Positions 8,235 through 17,064 of a stretch of 54,210 bases of DNA are shown here, one piece after another. Under the pieces are notes generated by a model. It made no database searches. It was not told where the DNA came from and saw only the letters and a program-made list of their open reading frames with translations. The DNA is from an uncultured Brachyspira sp. (lineage in GTDB: Bacteria; Spirochaetota; Brachyspiria; Brachyspirales; Brachyspiraceae): positions 1 through 54,210 of the forward strand of contig NZ_CALXRN010000189.1 in assembly GCF_944390595.1 (NCBI RefSeq), in the 5' to 3' direction. Every line of letters starts with the position of its first letter. Within the stretch, counting starts at the first letter, position 1. The position numbers were made by a program, and so were the translations under genes.

Positions 8235-9503
8235 TTATTTATCTATCATTATATTTAATATTTCTATATCAGTACCTTTCATACCTTCTTTAGCCATTCT
8301 TCCTATGCTGTCTATGGTGGCTTCTATATCATCTTTTACAAGTCCGTCTCCTGATTTGAATACTTTTCCATCTTTTGCTAAATTATAAGCTAGTATTCCG
8401 CAATCAACAGCTTCAGAAATTTTTGAGGCACAAGAAGCTTTAGCACCATCGCAAACCATACCGCCTATTGTACATAATGCATTTGTTATAGTATCAGATA
8501 TTATATTATAGTCAGCATCATGCAAATAAGCAATACCGGAAGCAGCTCCTGTAGCAGCACAAACGACACCGCAGAAAGCAGATAATTTTCCAATATGTTT
8601 TTTTTGAAGTATAGCTATTAAATTTGATAAAACTAATGCTCTGTATAATTTCTCTTTAGATACATTCATATATTTAGCATATTCTATTACAGGTATTGAT
8701 ACAGTTATTCCTTGATTTCCGCTGCCTGAATTAGTTACTACCGGCATAGGACATCCTCCCATTCTGGCATCAGAACCAGCAGATGCGTATGCTTTAGCTT
8801 TGTTTCTAACATCATCTCCATAATATTTAAGAAGTGTTCTTCCTATAGATGATCCATATTCATTTTTTATTCCTTCTTCGGATATTGCTGTATTCATTTC
8901 TATTTGTCTTGATATAATCTCTCTAATATCTTCTATATTAACTTCATTAGCAAAATTTAGTATTTCTTTTATTTTTAATGATTCTCTGTCAGCTAATTCT
9001 TTATCACTGCTGGCATTGTCAGATGTGAATATTTCTTTTCCATCTTTAATGATTTTAGTTATATTTGTATGTGCATTTTTTATTTCAATACAGGAAAATG
9101 TATTTTTATATTTTGCTTCTATTATAATATGTAAATTTTCAGAACCTTCTATTAAATCACATGTACAAAAACCGTTTTTTACAAGTTCTTTAGTTTTATC
9201 AATATCTTCTTGTTTAACAGTGGATAATACTTCAAGATTTCTGCTTGAATCTCCTCCTATTAATCCTAAAACAGCAGCGATATCAATTCCTTTTAATCCA
9301 TTAGAATTAGGAACAGTTACACCTTTGACATTTTTAATAATATTTCCGCTGCATTTTACTACTATGGAATCAGGTATTTCTCCTATAATATCTCTTATTT
9401 TTGCTCCGGCATAGGCTATTGCTATTGGTTCTGTGCAGCCTAATGCTGGTACTAATTCTTCTTTTAAAATATCTATATAATTATTATATAATTTATTATC
9501 CAT
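8235..9503 (-). CDS. CyuA/UPF0597 family L-cysteine desulfidase (serine dehydratase alpha-like)
   Basis: Iron-sulfur lyase of the UPF0597 family (E. coli YhaM/CyuA), which breaks L-cysteine to pyruvate, ammonia and sulfide; the fold is related to the alpha subunit of bacterial L-serine dehydratase. Full length at 422 residues. Signatures: PALGCTEP near residue 20, GGDSSRNLEVL near 84, the MGGCPMPVVTNSGSGNQG block near 260, and the cysteine-rich C-terminal part (AFCGVVCAATGAASG, IGGMVCDGAKASCASK) that supplies cluster ligands. It is monocistronic and divergent from the galactokinase-like gene. The exact substrate is not proven. Confidence 0.85.
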   Translation of the reverse strand: MDNKLYNNYIDILKEELVPALGCTEPIAIAYAGAKIRDIIGEIPDSIVVKCSGNIIKNVKGVTVPNSNGLKGIDIAAVLGLIGGDSSRNLEVLSTVKQEDIDKTKELVKNGFCTCDLIEGSENLHIIIEAKYKNTFSCIEIKNAHTNITKIIKDGKEIFTSDNASSDKELADRESLKIKEILNFANEVNIEDIREIISRQIEMNTAISEEGIKNEYGSSIGRTLLKYYGDDVRNKAKAYASAGSDARMGGCPMPVVTNSGSGNQGITVSIPVIEYAKYMNVSKEKLYRALVLSNLIAILQKKHIGKLSAFCGVVCAATGAASGIAYLHDADYNIISDTITNALCTIGGMVCDGAKASCASKISEAVDCGILAYNLAKDGKVFKSGDGLVKDDIEATIDSIGRMAKEGMKGTDIEILNIMIDK

Positions 9504-9692
9504 AGAAATAGTCCTCTAATTTAGAAACTGTAAATTATTATATTACTCTTTATTATCAAAATCAATATTTTATATCTAATTTTTTAAAAAAATTACGATT
9601 TATTAATATTTAACTGTAATATTTTATTTATGCTATTGATTTTTTTTCATTTTATGGTATTTATAACAGATAAATTTTGAGAGAAGTTAACT

Positions 9693-10874
9693 ATGATACC
9701 TAGATTACATTTAAAAATAGTAGCAAGATTTAGAGAAGTTTTTGGTCACAAAGGTGATACAAAGTTATATTTTTCACCAGGCAGAGTAACTATTATAGGC
9801 GAGCTTATAGATTATTCTGGAGGCGATACTATAACTGCTGCAGTAGACAGAGGTACTTATATAGTAGCTAGAAAAAGACCGGATAATAAGATTAATATAT
9901 ATGCTCATTCTTTTAAGGCTAAAAAATCATTTACTTTAGATGAATTAGAAAAGAATAAAGAAGATGAATGGGCTGTTTATTTTAAAGGTGTATATTCTGT
10001 ACTTATAGAAAATGGATATAAAATACATGGTATGGATTTATTTGTGTATACTGACTTGCCATTTAATACATCTTTAGCATCTTCAAGTTCATTATGTGCT
10101 TGTTTAACTTATGCAGCTCTAGATATAAATAATATAAAAGATATTGAACCTTTAGATATGGCAAAATTGTCATATGAAGGGGAAAGAAAATATGCATCTC
10201 ATAGAACATCTTTAAGCGATCATGCGGCAATTTTTATGGGAAAAGATAATACATTGTTCTTTTTTAATATGAGTTCGCTTAAATATGAATATTTTGATTT
10301 TAATATGGGCGATTATTGTATGGCTGTTGTTAACAGTAATAAAAAAAGAACTTCCAGCGATAGCGAATATAATGCAAGAAGAAGAGAATGTGAGAATGCT
10401 TTAAAAAAATTAAAAGAGAAAAAACCAAATTTAAAATCTTTATGCGATTTAAAGCCTAAGGATGCTGATTTCATTAAAGAGACTTTGCAAAATAAAGAAC
10501 AAAGACGTGCTTTATATGTTTCTTCAGAGCAGGATAGAGTAAATCAGGCTGTAAAGGCTATTAAGAAAGGTTCTATTAAGGATTTAGCAAATTTAATATC
10601 AAAAACGCATGACGGATTAAGTAAATTGTATGAAGTTTCTACTGCAGAGTTAGATATTTTAGTAGAAGAATCTCTTAATATGGATGGTGTTTTAGGTGCT
10701 AGAATGATAGGTACAGGTTTCGGCGGCGGAGTTTTAATATTACTTAAAAAAACAGAAGTTGAAAATGTTATAGAAAATTTATATACGCATTACAAAGAAA
10801 GAACTAGAAGAGATGCTGATGTTTATATACTTAAGTCATCTAATGGTACTAGGATATTACCTACAGAAGAATAA
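9693..10874 (+). CDS. galK: galactokinase (GHMP kinase family)
   Basis: ATP-dependent phosphorylation of galactose at C1 (Leloir pathway). The 393-residue protein has the three GHMP motifs: PGRVTIIGE (29-37) with Arg31 and Glu37, the phosphate loop SLASSSS (127-133), and the C-terminal glycine motif GTGFGGGVLIL. Asp176 in SLSDHAA sits where the catalytic Asp of galactokinases lies. Odd points: the usual GEHTDYNGG is GELIDYSGG, so the His is lost, and the MDQ around the catalytic Asp is SDH. It may be a galactokinase with altered sugar choice or another GHMP sugar kinase. Spacing to prfB is 46 nt. Confidence 0.78.
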   Translation: MIPRLHLKIVARFREVFGHKGDTKLYFSPGRVTIIGELIDYSGGDTITAAVDRGTYIVARKRPDNKINIYAHSFKAKKSFTLDELEKNKEDEWAVYFKGVYSVLIENGYKIHGMDLFVYTDLPFNTSLASSSSLCACLTYAALDINNIKDIEPLDMAKLSYEGERKYASHRTSLSDHAAIFMGKDNTLFFFNMSSLKYEYFDFNMGDYCMAVVNSNKKRTSSDSEYNARRRECENALKKLKEKKPNLKSLCDLKPKDADFIKETLQNKEQRRALYVSSEQDRVNQAVKAIKKGSIKDLANLISKTHDGLSKLYEVSTAELDILVEESLNMDGVLGARMIGTGFGGGVLILLKKTEVENVIENLYTHYKERTRRDADVYILKSSNGTRILPTEE

Positions 10875-10920
10875 TTTTTGATTAAAAAAATTAATTTTTA
10901 ATAATAAATTAGGAAAATTT

Positions 10921-12025
10921 ATGACATTATCTGAGATTAAAAATTCAGTAGCAAATATTAAAGAACAATCGGAAGTATTAAGGGGGTATCTTTGACCCCG
11001 ATTCTATTTATAAAAGAATAAAAGAGATTGATGAAATATCTGCCAAAGATGATTTTTGGAATGATAATATAGCAGCCCAAAAATTAATGAAAGAAAGAAT
11101 GCTTCTTCTTGATAAAATAGAGCCTGTTGAAAACCTAATAAAAAACTCTAATAATATATATGAGCTTGTTGAAATGGCTATAGAATCCGGCGATACAGAA
11201 ATGGAGAAAGAGCTGGAAGGCGAATATATAGAGCTTCAAAAAGTTTTTGATGAGTTAGAAACTAAAAATTTATTTTCTGGGGAATTTGACAGCAAAAATG
11301 CATATCTTACATTAAATGCAGGAGCCGGCGGTACAGAAAGCTGTGACTGGGCTTCTATGCTTTCAAGGATGTATGTACGTTTTTGTGAGAGGCATGGTTT
11401 TACAGTTGAAACTACGGATGAACTTCCTGGTGATGAAGCAGGAATAAAGCAAATCAGTTTTTATGTACAAGGTCTTTATGCTTATGGTTATTTGCGTTCT
11501 GAAATAGGTGTACATAGACTAGTGAGAATATCTCCTTTTGATGCTAATGCTAAGAGGCATACTTCATTTGTAGCTGTAAGCGTTATGCCGGATATAGATG
11601 AAGATATTGAAGTTGAAATTAACCTTGCAGATTTAAGAATAGATACATACAGAGCTTCCGGAGCAGGCGGTCAGCACGTAAATAAAACATCATCTGCTAT
11701 AAGAATAACTCATATTCCTACAAATATTGTTGTACAGTGTCAGGCTGAAAGAAGCCAGCATAATAATAAAGATATGGCTATGAAAATGTTAAAGGCTAAA
11801 CTTTATCAGCTTGAAAAAGAGAAACTGGATAAAGAAAAGCAGAAAATAGCAGGTGAAAAAACGGATATAGCTTGGGGTAATCAGATTAGAAGTTATGTAT
11901 TTCAGCCTTATCAGATGGTAAAAGACTTAAGAACAGGACATGAAAGCGGAAATATGAATTCTGTTATGGATGGAAATATAGATGAGTTTATATCTGCATA
12001 TCTAAAACAGCAAATAAAAAAGTAA
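10921..12025 (+). CDS. prfB: peptide chain release factor 2, with programmed +1 frameshift
   Basis: Recognises UAA and UGA stop codons and triggers peptide release. The gene is in two frames: 10921-10992 (24 codons) and 10994-12025 (343 residues plus stop), giving a 367-residue protein of normal RF2 length. The junction AGGGGGTATCTTTGAC (10981-10996) is the classic autoregulatory site: an internal Shine-Dalgarno-like AGGGGG, the slippery CTT, and an in-frame TGA followed by C. The RF2 stop-recognition tripeptide SPF is at about 204-206 and the catalytic GGQ at 249-251. Start ATG at 10921 is preceded by AGGA at good spacing. Low RF2 stalls at TGA and promotes the shift, so RF2 controls its own level. 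Confidence 0.96.
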
Positions 12026-12082
12026 AAAATGGTTCATTTTGTTTTTTTATGTAAATAAAATTTTATAATATTATGTTACTTA

Positions 12083-12111
12083 TTGACATTTTTAGACATA
12101 GATTGTATAGT
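12083..12111 (+). promoter_or_regulatory. putative sigma-70-type promoter for the first outer-membrane protein gene
   Basis: TTGACA (12083-12088) and TATAGT (12106-12111) are separated by 17 nt. Predicted transcription start is about 20 nt upstream of the start codon at 12139, leaving room for the GGAG ribosome-binding site. A near-consensus promoter fits an abundant envelope protein. Confidence 0.6.
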
Positions 12112-12138
12112 GTAGATATATAAAAAATGGAGAATATT

Positions 12139-12717
12139 ATGTTTAAAAAGATTACACTTATCTCTGCTATGATATTAATTTTAGCAGTTGCTATTCCTAA
12201 CAAAGCACAAGCTGCTTATTCTGACGGTGCTGCAATAGGAGCTTCATTATTTTTTGGATATCCTAATCAGGGTTTAGCATTAGTAGGTCAGTTCGATGGT
12301 GTTCCTTTGATGTTTGGTGTTCAAGCTGTAGCAGGTTTATTCAATCCTTATTATCAATATTTCGGTGTTGGTTTAACTATGGATTGGTGGGGATTAAAAA
12401 TACCTTTGGGTCAGGCTGGTGAGTCAGATGTTCACTTCTATTTAGGGCCAGGACTTGCTGCTGATTTTGCTTTTGGTTCCCATGGTATATGGTCAATTAA
12501 TGCTGGTTTAAGAATGCCTATAGGTTTTTCTTTCTTAATTAAACAAAAATGGGAAATATTCTTAGAGCCTGCTCCTACTCTTAACGTTTTACATGCTGAC
12601 GGAGACGGAGTTTCAATACTTGGTATATACCTTGGAGACAGAGGAGACAGAGACAGATGGTATTTCGGTCATTTCTTGCACATAGCATTCCAAGTTGGAT
12701 TTAGATATTGGTTCTAA
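12139..12717 (+). CDS. BAPKO_0422-type outer-membrane beta-barrel protein (copy 1)
   Basis: Predicted outer-membrane barrel of 192 residues. Start 12139 is chosen over the in-frame ATG at 12127 because GGAG sits 6-8 nt before it and the product then begins with a clean signal peptide (MFKKITLISAMILILAVAIP, cut after KAQA). The mature part is rich in alternating hydrophobic/aromatic strands and ends in GFRYWF, the terminal aromatic typical of Bam-assembled barrels. Motif DWWGLK near residue 85 is shared with the next gene. Its own promoter and terminator flank it. Function (porin or structural) is not known; the family is mainly spirochaetal. Confidence 0.8.
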   Translation: MFKKITLISAMILILAVAIPNKAQAAYSDGAAIGASLFFGYPNQGLALVGQFDGVPLMFGVQAVAGLFNPYYQYFGVGLTMDWWGLKIPLGQAGESDVHFYLGPGLAADFAFGSHGIWSINAGLRMPIGFSFLIKQKWEIFLEPAPTLNVLHADGDGVSILGIYLGDRGDRDRWYFGHFLHIAFQVGFRYWF

Positions 12718-12745
12718 ATTTAATAAGTTTTATTTGAAAAATTAT

Positions 12746-12775
12746 AGCCTCGTTTAATTACGGGGCTTTTATTTG
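12746..12775 (+). terminator. intrinsic terminator between the two outer-membrane protein genes
   Basis: AGCCTCGT (12746-12753) pairs with ACGGGGCT (12760-12767) with one G-T pair and a 6-nt loop, followed by TTTATTTG. The most GC-rich hairpin of the area, 28 nt after the stop codon. Confidence 0.8.
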
Positions 12776-12836
12776 CTTTACTTTTTTACATTATTTTTTA
12801 TATTTTTAAATAAAATATTTTGGATTTATAATTATT

Positions 12837-13400
12837 ATGACTAAAAAAATAATCATATATGTATTTATGATAATATCCTTTACATCAGTTTTTAATAAAT
12901 TATACTCTTTTTATCCTAATGGAGAAAGTGCAGGATTTTTTATAAGAGCTGGTTTTCCAACCCAAGTATCTTTGGGGGTGACAGGTAAATTTGATGTTGT
13001 TCCATTCATGTTTGGAGGAATACTTAATATAGGTCTGTCATCAACAGGATTTGCATTTTTCGGACTCAGTGCCAGTGCAGATTGGTGGGGATTAAAGCAT
13101 AGATTAGGAATGCTTGGGGATTCTCATGTTTGGGTATATTTTGGGCTAGGTTTAGAAGGTGTAATGGAATTTGGAAATAATTACTGGAATATAGAAGCAA
13201 ATGTTAGAGTTCCTTTAGGTTTTTCATTTCTATTTAATAGAGATTGGGAAATATTTTTGCAGATTACTCCTGGCTTGAGTGCTTTGGCTGTTGGTAATGA
13301 TGGATTTAGAACTTTCGGATGGTATCCAAAGAGCAGCGGATGGACATTCTCCAAGTTTTTTAGATTTTATGGAGATTTTGGATTTAGGTATTGGTTCTAA
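12837..13400 (+). CDS. BAPKO_0422-type outer-membrane beta-barrel protein (copy 2)
   Basis: 187 residues, a diverged tandem paralogue of the preceding gene. Both share the FD-VP-MFG block near residue 50, DWWGLK, the PxGFSFL..WEIFL block, and the C-terminal FGFRYWF ending expected of an outer-membrane barrel. It has an N-terminal signal (MTKKIIIYVFMIISFTSVFN) with a less canonical cleavage region. Start ATG 12837 has no strong ribosome-binding site upstream, so expression may be lower than copy 1. The intergenic terminator suggests separate transcription. Confidence 0.75.
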   Translation: MTKKIIIYVFMIISFTSVFNKLYSFYPNGESAGFFIRAGFPTQVSLGVTGKFDVVPFMFGGILNIGLSSTGFAFFGLSASADWWGLKHRLGMLGDSHVWVYFGLGLEGVMEFGNNYWNIEANVRVPLGFSFLFNRDWEIFLQITPGLSALAVGNDGFRTFGWYPKSSGWTFSKFFRFYGDFGFRYWF

Positions 13401-13420
13401 TTTTAGCACTATAATATAAA

Positions 13421-13458
13421 AATGGGTATTCAAATATTTATGAATACCCATTGTTTTT
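13421..13458. terminator. bidirectional intrinsic terminator
   Basis: AATGGGTATTCA (13421-13432) and TGAATACCCATT (13441-13452) form a perfect 12-bp stem with an 8-nt loop. It is followed by GTTTTTAT on the plus strand and preceded by an A-rich run that reads as T-rich on the minus strand. It sits between two converging genes and can serve both. Confidence 0.85.
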
Positions 13459-13490
13459 ATGAAGTTTATCACTAGCAATAATAATAATTC

Positions 13491-14048
13491 TTATTTTTTA
13501 TTAGCTTTTCCTGTTATTAAAGGCATATAATCAAAAAATGAATATATTGTTATTATTGTCACTATTAATAAACTATAATATGTTATTTGATTATAAGGAA
13601 GAACTATATCTGTATGTTTCAATATTTTTATAAGAAATATGATAATTACTGCAGCTGCTCTTGATGCAGTTTTTAATTTACCGCTGAATTTAGCAGCAAC
13701 AGCAAAACCTCTTAATCCGCCTAAAATCCTTATGAACATTGAAAACATATCTCTATAAAGTGAAATTATATACATCCATATAGGCATAGAACCTTCGTAT
13801 AAAAATATTGTAAACATTGTTATATGAAATACTGTGTCAGCAAATGGATCAAGCACTTTACCTAAATCGCTTACCAAATTTAATTTTCTAGCCATAGCAC
13901 CGTCTAAAGCATCTGTTATTTCCAGTACTATAAGAAATATTAATGCTAATACTGCACTTATCATAGAATTATAAAAATATAAAAATATAACAAGCGGAGA
14001 CAAAACTATTCTGCTAATACTTAGTAAATTAGGTATTTGCTTTTTCAT
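13491..14048 (-). CDS. pgsA: CDP-alcohol phosphatidyltransferase, PgsA-like
   Basis: Integral-membrane enzyme that most likely makes phosphatidylglycerol phosphate from CDP-diacylglycerol and glycerol-3-phosphate. The 185 residues carry the family's active-site motif D-G-x2-A-R-x8-G-x3-D-x3-D: DALDGAMARKLNLVSDLGKV followed by LDPFAD (about residues 46-71), with the three Asp residues that hold metal and substrate. Four to six hydrophobic helices cover the rest. Length fits PgsA. Phosphatidylserine synthase or another member of the family is possible but less likely from size. Confidence 0.83.
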   Translation of the reverse strand: MKKQIPNLLSISRIVLSPLVIFLYFYNSMISAVLALIFLIVLEITDALDGAMARKLNLVSDLGKVLDPFADTVFHITMFTIFLYEGSMPIWMYIISLYRDMFSMFIRILGGLRGFAVAAKFSGKLKTASRAAAVIIIFLIKILKHTDIVLPYNQITYYSLLIVTIITIYSFFDYMPLITGKANKK

Positions 14049-14085
14049 AAATTACTTCCTTTTTTAATAAATATTTTTATTAAAA

Positions 14086-15111
14086 TTATTGCTGCTGTAT
14101 ATTTTCATCCAATCTCATACTGTCTTCTGTTTCATCAGTATAAGGATCATTTTCCATATTAGCTTCTTTTTCATCTTCTTCTGTTTTTATATAATATTCT
14201 TTTCCGCGCATAGCAGCATTGTATATAGAATAGTCAGCTTCATATATTATACCGCTTTCTGGTTTTATGTATACTTTGCCATCATTATTATCATAAACTA
14301 AAGCATATTCTTTTTTTGTATTATCTTCCATAAATATTGTAATTGTAGCATCAGGAATTTTGAATAATCTTTCTAAATATTTTTTCATATTGTCATCATT
14401 AACAAATCCAGTTGCTTTAACCAAAGATAATGCTTCGTAGTCTCTGTATGCTCTATCTAAGCTTATTTCTTCTTCTATTCCTTCAACAACCCAATTAGTT
14501 CTATTTTCTTTCTTTATAACATTTGTATAATCTTTTATATTGCTTTCAACTCTTACAACAGAATCTATATATATAGGCTTATCAAATATTATCTTATCTC
14601 TTAACATATCAATAGTTTTTTTAAGTGCCTCTATATATATAAGCTCAACACTGAAATATTCATCATTATATTTTACATAGTATCTTTCTTCATCTGCTGT
14701 CTTATTTCCTACAAATATTTTATATTCTTTATCTCCTTCCCAAACTGTAAATTCATTGCTTGGATTTTCAAGTCCGAATGATTCAATTTCAGTAAGATTT
14801 GTTATAATCATATCAATATTCAAAGTATTAAAGTTTTTAACATTAGCAAAAGCCTCTAATTGGTCTATTTTATAATTATTAGAAGGAGATGTTACTTTCC
14901 AAATTTCATCTATCTTTTCTACTATTATTGGCTCTTCTGAATATCTTAATTCATATTTTGTTACATTTGTTTCATTAAGTTCAAAAATCTGAGTTCTTGG
15001 TTTATTTGCCTCAGTTTCTATACGTTTTTGTTTTGTGGTGAAAAATGCTATAACACCTATTACAGCTAATACCACAAGAAGAATTATAATTTTTGTAACG
15101 TTCTTATTCAT
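14086..15111 (-). CDS. DUF4340 domain protein, Gld-type ABC exporter accessory
   Basis: 341 residues: a short cytoplasmic N-terminus, one membrane helix (about 8-25, IIILLVVLAVIGVIAFF), and a large extracytoplasmic part with repeated beta motifs typical of DUF4340 (SFGLENPSNEFTVWEGDKEY, ERYYVKYNDEYFSVE). The C-terminus is acidic and low complexity. It lies directly after an ABC-2 permease and ATPase on the same strand, the standard context of this domain. Its role is unknown; it is presumed to sit on the periplasmic side of the transporter. Confidence 0.75.
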   Translation of the reverse strand: MNKNVTKIIILLVVLAVIGVIAFFTTKQKRIETEANKPRTQIFELNETNVTKYELRYSEEPIIVEKIDEIWKVTSPSNNYKIDQLEAFANVKNFNTLNIDMIITNLTEIESFGLENPSNEFTVWEGDKEYKIFVGNKTADEERYYVKYNDEYFSVELIYIEALKKTIDMLRDKIIFDKPIYIDSVVRVESNIKDYTNVIKKENRTNWVVEGIEEEISLDRAYRDYEALSLVKATGFVNDDNMKKYLERLFKIPDATITIFMEDNTKKEYALVYDNNDGKVYIKPESGIIYEADYSIYNAAMRGKEYYIKTEEDEKEANMENDPYTDETEDSMRLDENIQQQ

Positions 15112-15153
15112 TTTTTTATCCTATTTTTTTATTTTGATTTTTTATATCGTAAA

Positions 15154-15876
15154 TTATTTTCTATTTTCCAGCATAATATTAGCCAAATATAAAAATATAA
15201 CAGTAACAGATAAGAAATAAACAATATCTCTTAAATCTAATACTCCTCTTGCAATGTTGGCAAAATGATAATCTCCGCTAATAACTTCTATAATGTTAAC
15301 TATAGAAGGAAAAAGCAGAGTTAAATATCTTAAAAACATGTTCAAAGATATCATAATTGCAAGCCCTACAATTAATGCTACTATTTGATTTTTTGTAGTA
15401 GATGATGCAAATATTCCTATAGCACATAAAGCCATAATAAGAAATACGCTTCCGATATATCCAGCAATAACAGGTCCTAAGTCTAATCTTCCCAAAAATA
15501 TTAATGTTATAGGGTAGAGTATAGTAGGTACCAATGCAAAAAGCATAAATATTACAGCAGAACAGAATTTTCCTAATATAATTTCTAATGATGAAACTGA
15601 CTGGGTGCTTATAAGCTCATAAGAACCGCTTGAAAACTCGCTTGATAATAATCCCATAGTTATAGGCGGTATTATTAGTGATAGAATCAAAGGCAGTATG
15701 CCGAAAAAATCCTGCATATCATTCTGCTGAAGTATAAAAAATCTTGAGAAAAAATATACCCCGCTTACTATCAAAAATATTGCTGAAAATATATATGCTA
15801 TTGGAGAAAAGAATATATGTCTTAATTCTTTTTTTAATATAATATTTGATTTATTTAATGAAAAAATGTTTTCCAC
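15154..15876 (-). CDS. ABC-2 type transporter permease (GldF-like)
   Basis: 240-residue membrane protein with about six hydrophobic segments (for example IAYIFSAIFLIVSGVYFFSR, ILPLILSLIIPPITMGLLSS, ALIVGLAIMISLNMFLRYL). The segment LLSSEFSSGSYELISTQSVS after the second helix is characteristic of the ABC-2/NosY/GldF permeases. It abuts the ATPase gene with no gap, so the two form one exporter. Substrate unknown; Gld-type exporters are linked to envelope or surface processes in other phyla. Confidence 0.82.
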   Translation of the reverse strand: MENIFSLNKSNIILKKELRHIFFSPIAYIFSAIFLIVSGVYFFSRFFILQQNDMQDFFGILPLILSLIIPPITMGLLSSEFSSGSYELISTQSVSSLEIILGKFCSAVIFMLFALVPTILYPITLIFLGRLDLGPVIAGYIGSVFLIMALCAIGIFASSTTKNQIVALIVGLAIMISLNMFLRYLTLLFPSIVNIIEVISGDYHFANIARGVLDLRDIVYFLSVTVIFLYLANIMLENRK

Positions 15877-16827
15877 TTATTTGTCTCCTTTTGTTAATGT
15901 ATGGAATACGGCTTCTAAATTTTGTTTTTCTTTTGTCATTTCATATATTATCCAATCAGTATTTTTTATAAATTTATAAATCTTTTCTCTAGGTTCTTCA
16001 TCATTGGAAAATACAATAATATCTTTTAGATTACCGTTATCTTCAATTTGAACATCATAAACATTTTCTATAGTTTTTAATTTTTCTATTATTTTATTAT
16101 TATCATCATTAGTTTTTACAGATAATTTTATTCTTGTTGATACTATATTTTCTTTAGTTGTATCATTTAAACTCAAGTGTTTAGGATCAGCATCTGCGAT
16201 AACATTTCCTTGATTTATAATAATAGCTCTTGAACAAGTAGCTTCAACTTCGCTTAATATATGAGTTGATATAAGAACAGTTTTTTCTTTTCCAAGTTCT
16301 TTAATAAGCTCTCTAATTTCTACTATTTGGTTAGGGTCAAGTCCGTTAGTAGGTTCATCTAATATAAGTATTTTAGGATCATGTATAATAGCTCCTGCAA
16401 TACCTACACGCTGCTTATAACCTTTTGAAAGCTCTCCGATTGACTTTGATATAACATCTTTCAAACTGCATGCTTCTACTACATAATTAAGTCTTTCTGT
16501 TAATCTGCTTCTCTCAAGTTCCTGAATTTCTGCCATATAAACAAGGTAATCAAATACGCACATGTCATCATAAAGAGGTGCTGATTCCGGCAAGTATCCT
16601 ATAACCTTTTTGACCTCTCTTTCATTGTTTAATATGCTTTTACCGTCTATAATAGCATTACCGCTTGTAGGTGAAAGATAGCATGTTAATATTCTTAAAG
16701 TAGTAGACTTTCCGGCTCCATTAGGTCCAAGTATTCCTACAATTTCTCCTGCATTTATTTCAAAACTTACACCTTTTAAAGCATGAAAATCACCATAGTA
16801 TTTATTCAATTTCTCTACTGATATCAT
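15877..16827 (-). CDS. ABC transporter ATP-binding protein (GldA/NosF-like)
   Basis: Energy-coupling subunit for the adjacent ABC-2 permease. With start ATG 16827 (preceded by AAGGAA) it has 316 residues; an in-frame start at 16905 would add a spurious hydrophobic N-terminus. Visible: Walker A GPNGAGKST near residue 38, the signature LSKGYKQR, Walker B ILILDEPTNGLDPNQ, and the switch His in STHILSE. The C-terminal 90 residues are the regulatory extension typical of NosF/GldA-type ATPases. No separate GldG-type subunit gene follows the permease, unlike many such operons. Confidence 0.88.
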   Translation of the reverse strand: MISVEKLNKYYGDFHALKGVSFEINAGEIVGILGPNGAGKSTTLRILTCYLSPTSGNAIIDGKSILNNEREVKKVIGYLPESAPLYDDMCVFDYLVYMAEIQELERSRLTERLNYVVEACSLKDVISKSIGELSKGYKQRVGIAGAIIHDPKILILDEPTNGLDPNQIVEIRELIKELGKEKTVLISTHILSEVEATCSRAIIINQGNVIADADPKHLSLNDTTKENIVSTRIKLSVKTNDDNNKIIEKLKTIENVYDVQIEDNGNLKDIIVFSNDEEPREKIYKFIKNTDWIIYEMTKEKQNLEAVFHTLTKGDK

Positions 16828-16959
16828 TTTATTCCTTTTGATTATGTTGATAAAAAATATAATATAAGTACAAAACATTATAATATATATAAAGTAAAAA
16901 AACAATTATAAAATTGTAAAATAAAAGATGTTCGAAATATATTGTATTTATTGTATATA

Positions 16960-16987
16960 CATATAAGTATATATTTAAACTTATATG
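16960..16987. repeat. 9-bp inverted repeat in a divergent promoter region
   Basis: CATATAAGT (16960-16968) and ACTTATATG (16979-16987) are exact reverse complements 10 nt apart. They lie midway between the ABC ATPase gene and the divergent RavA-like gene, a natural place for a shared operator. In DNA this AT-rich a chance match is possible. Confidence 0.3.
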
Positions 16988-17064
16988 GCATAATTAATAT
17001 AGTATATTGCCATTAATGATATTATTATTATAATTATAAATATGACAAATTAAAGGTGCTATAT

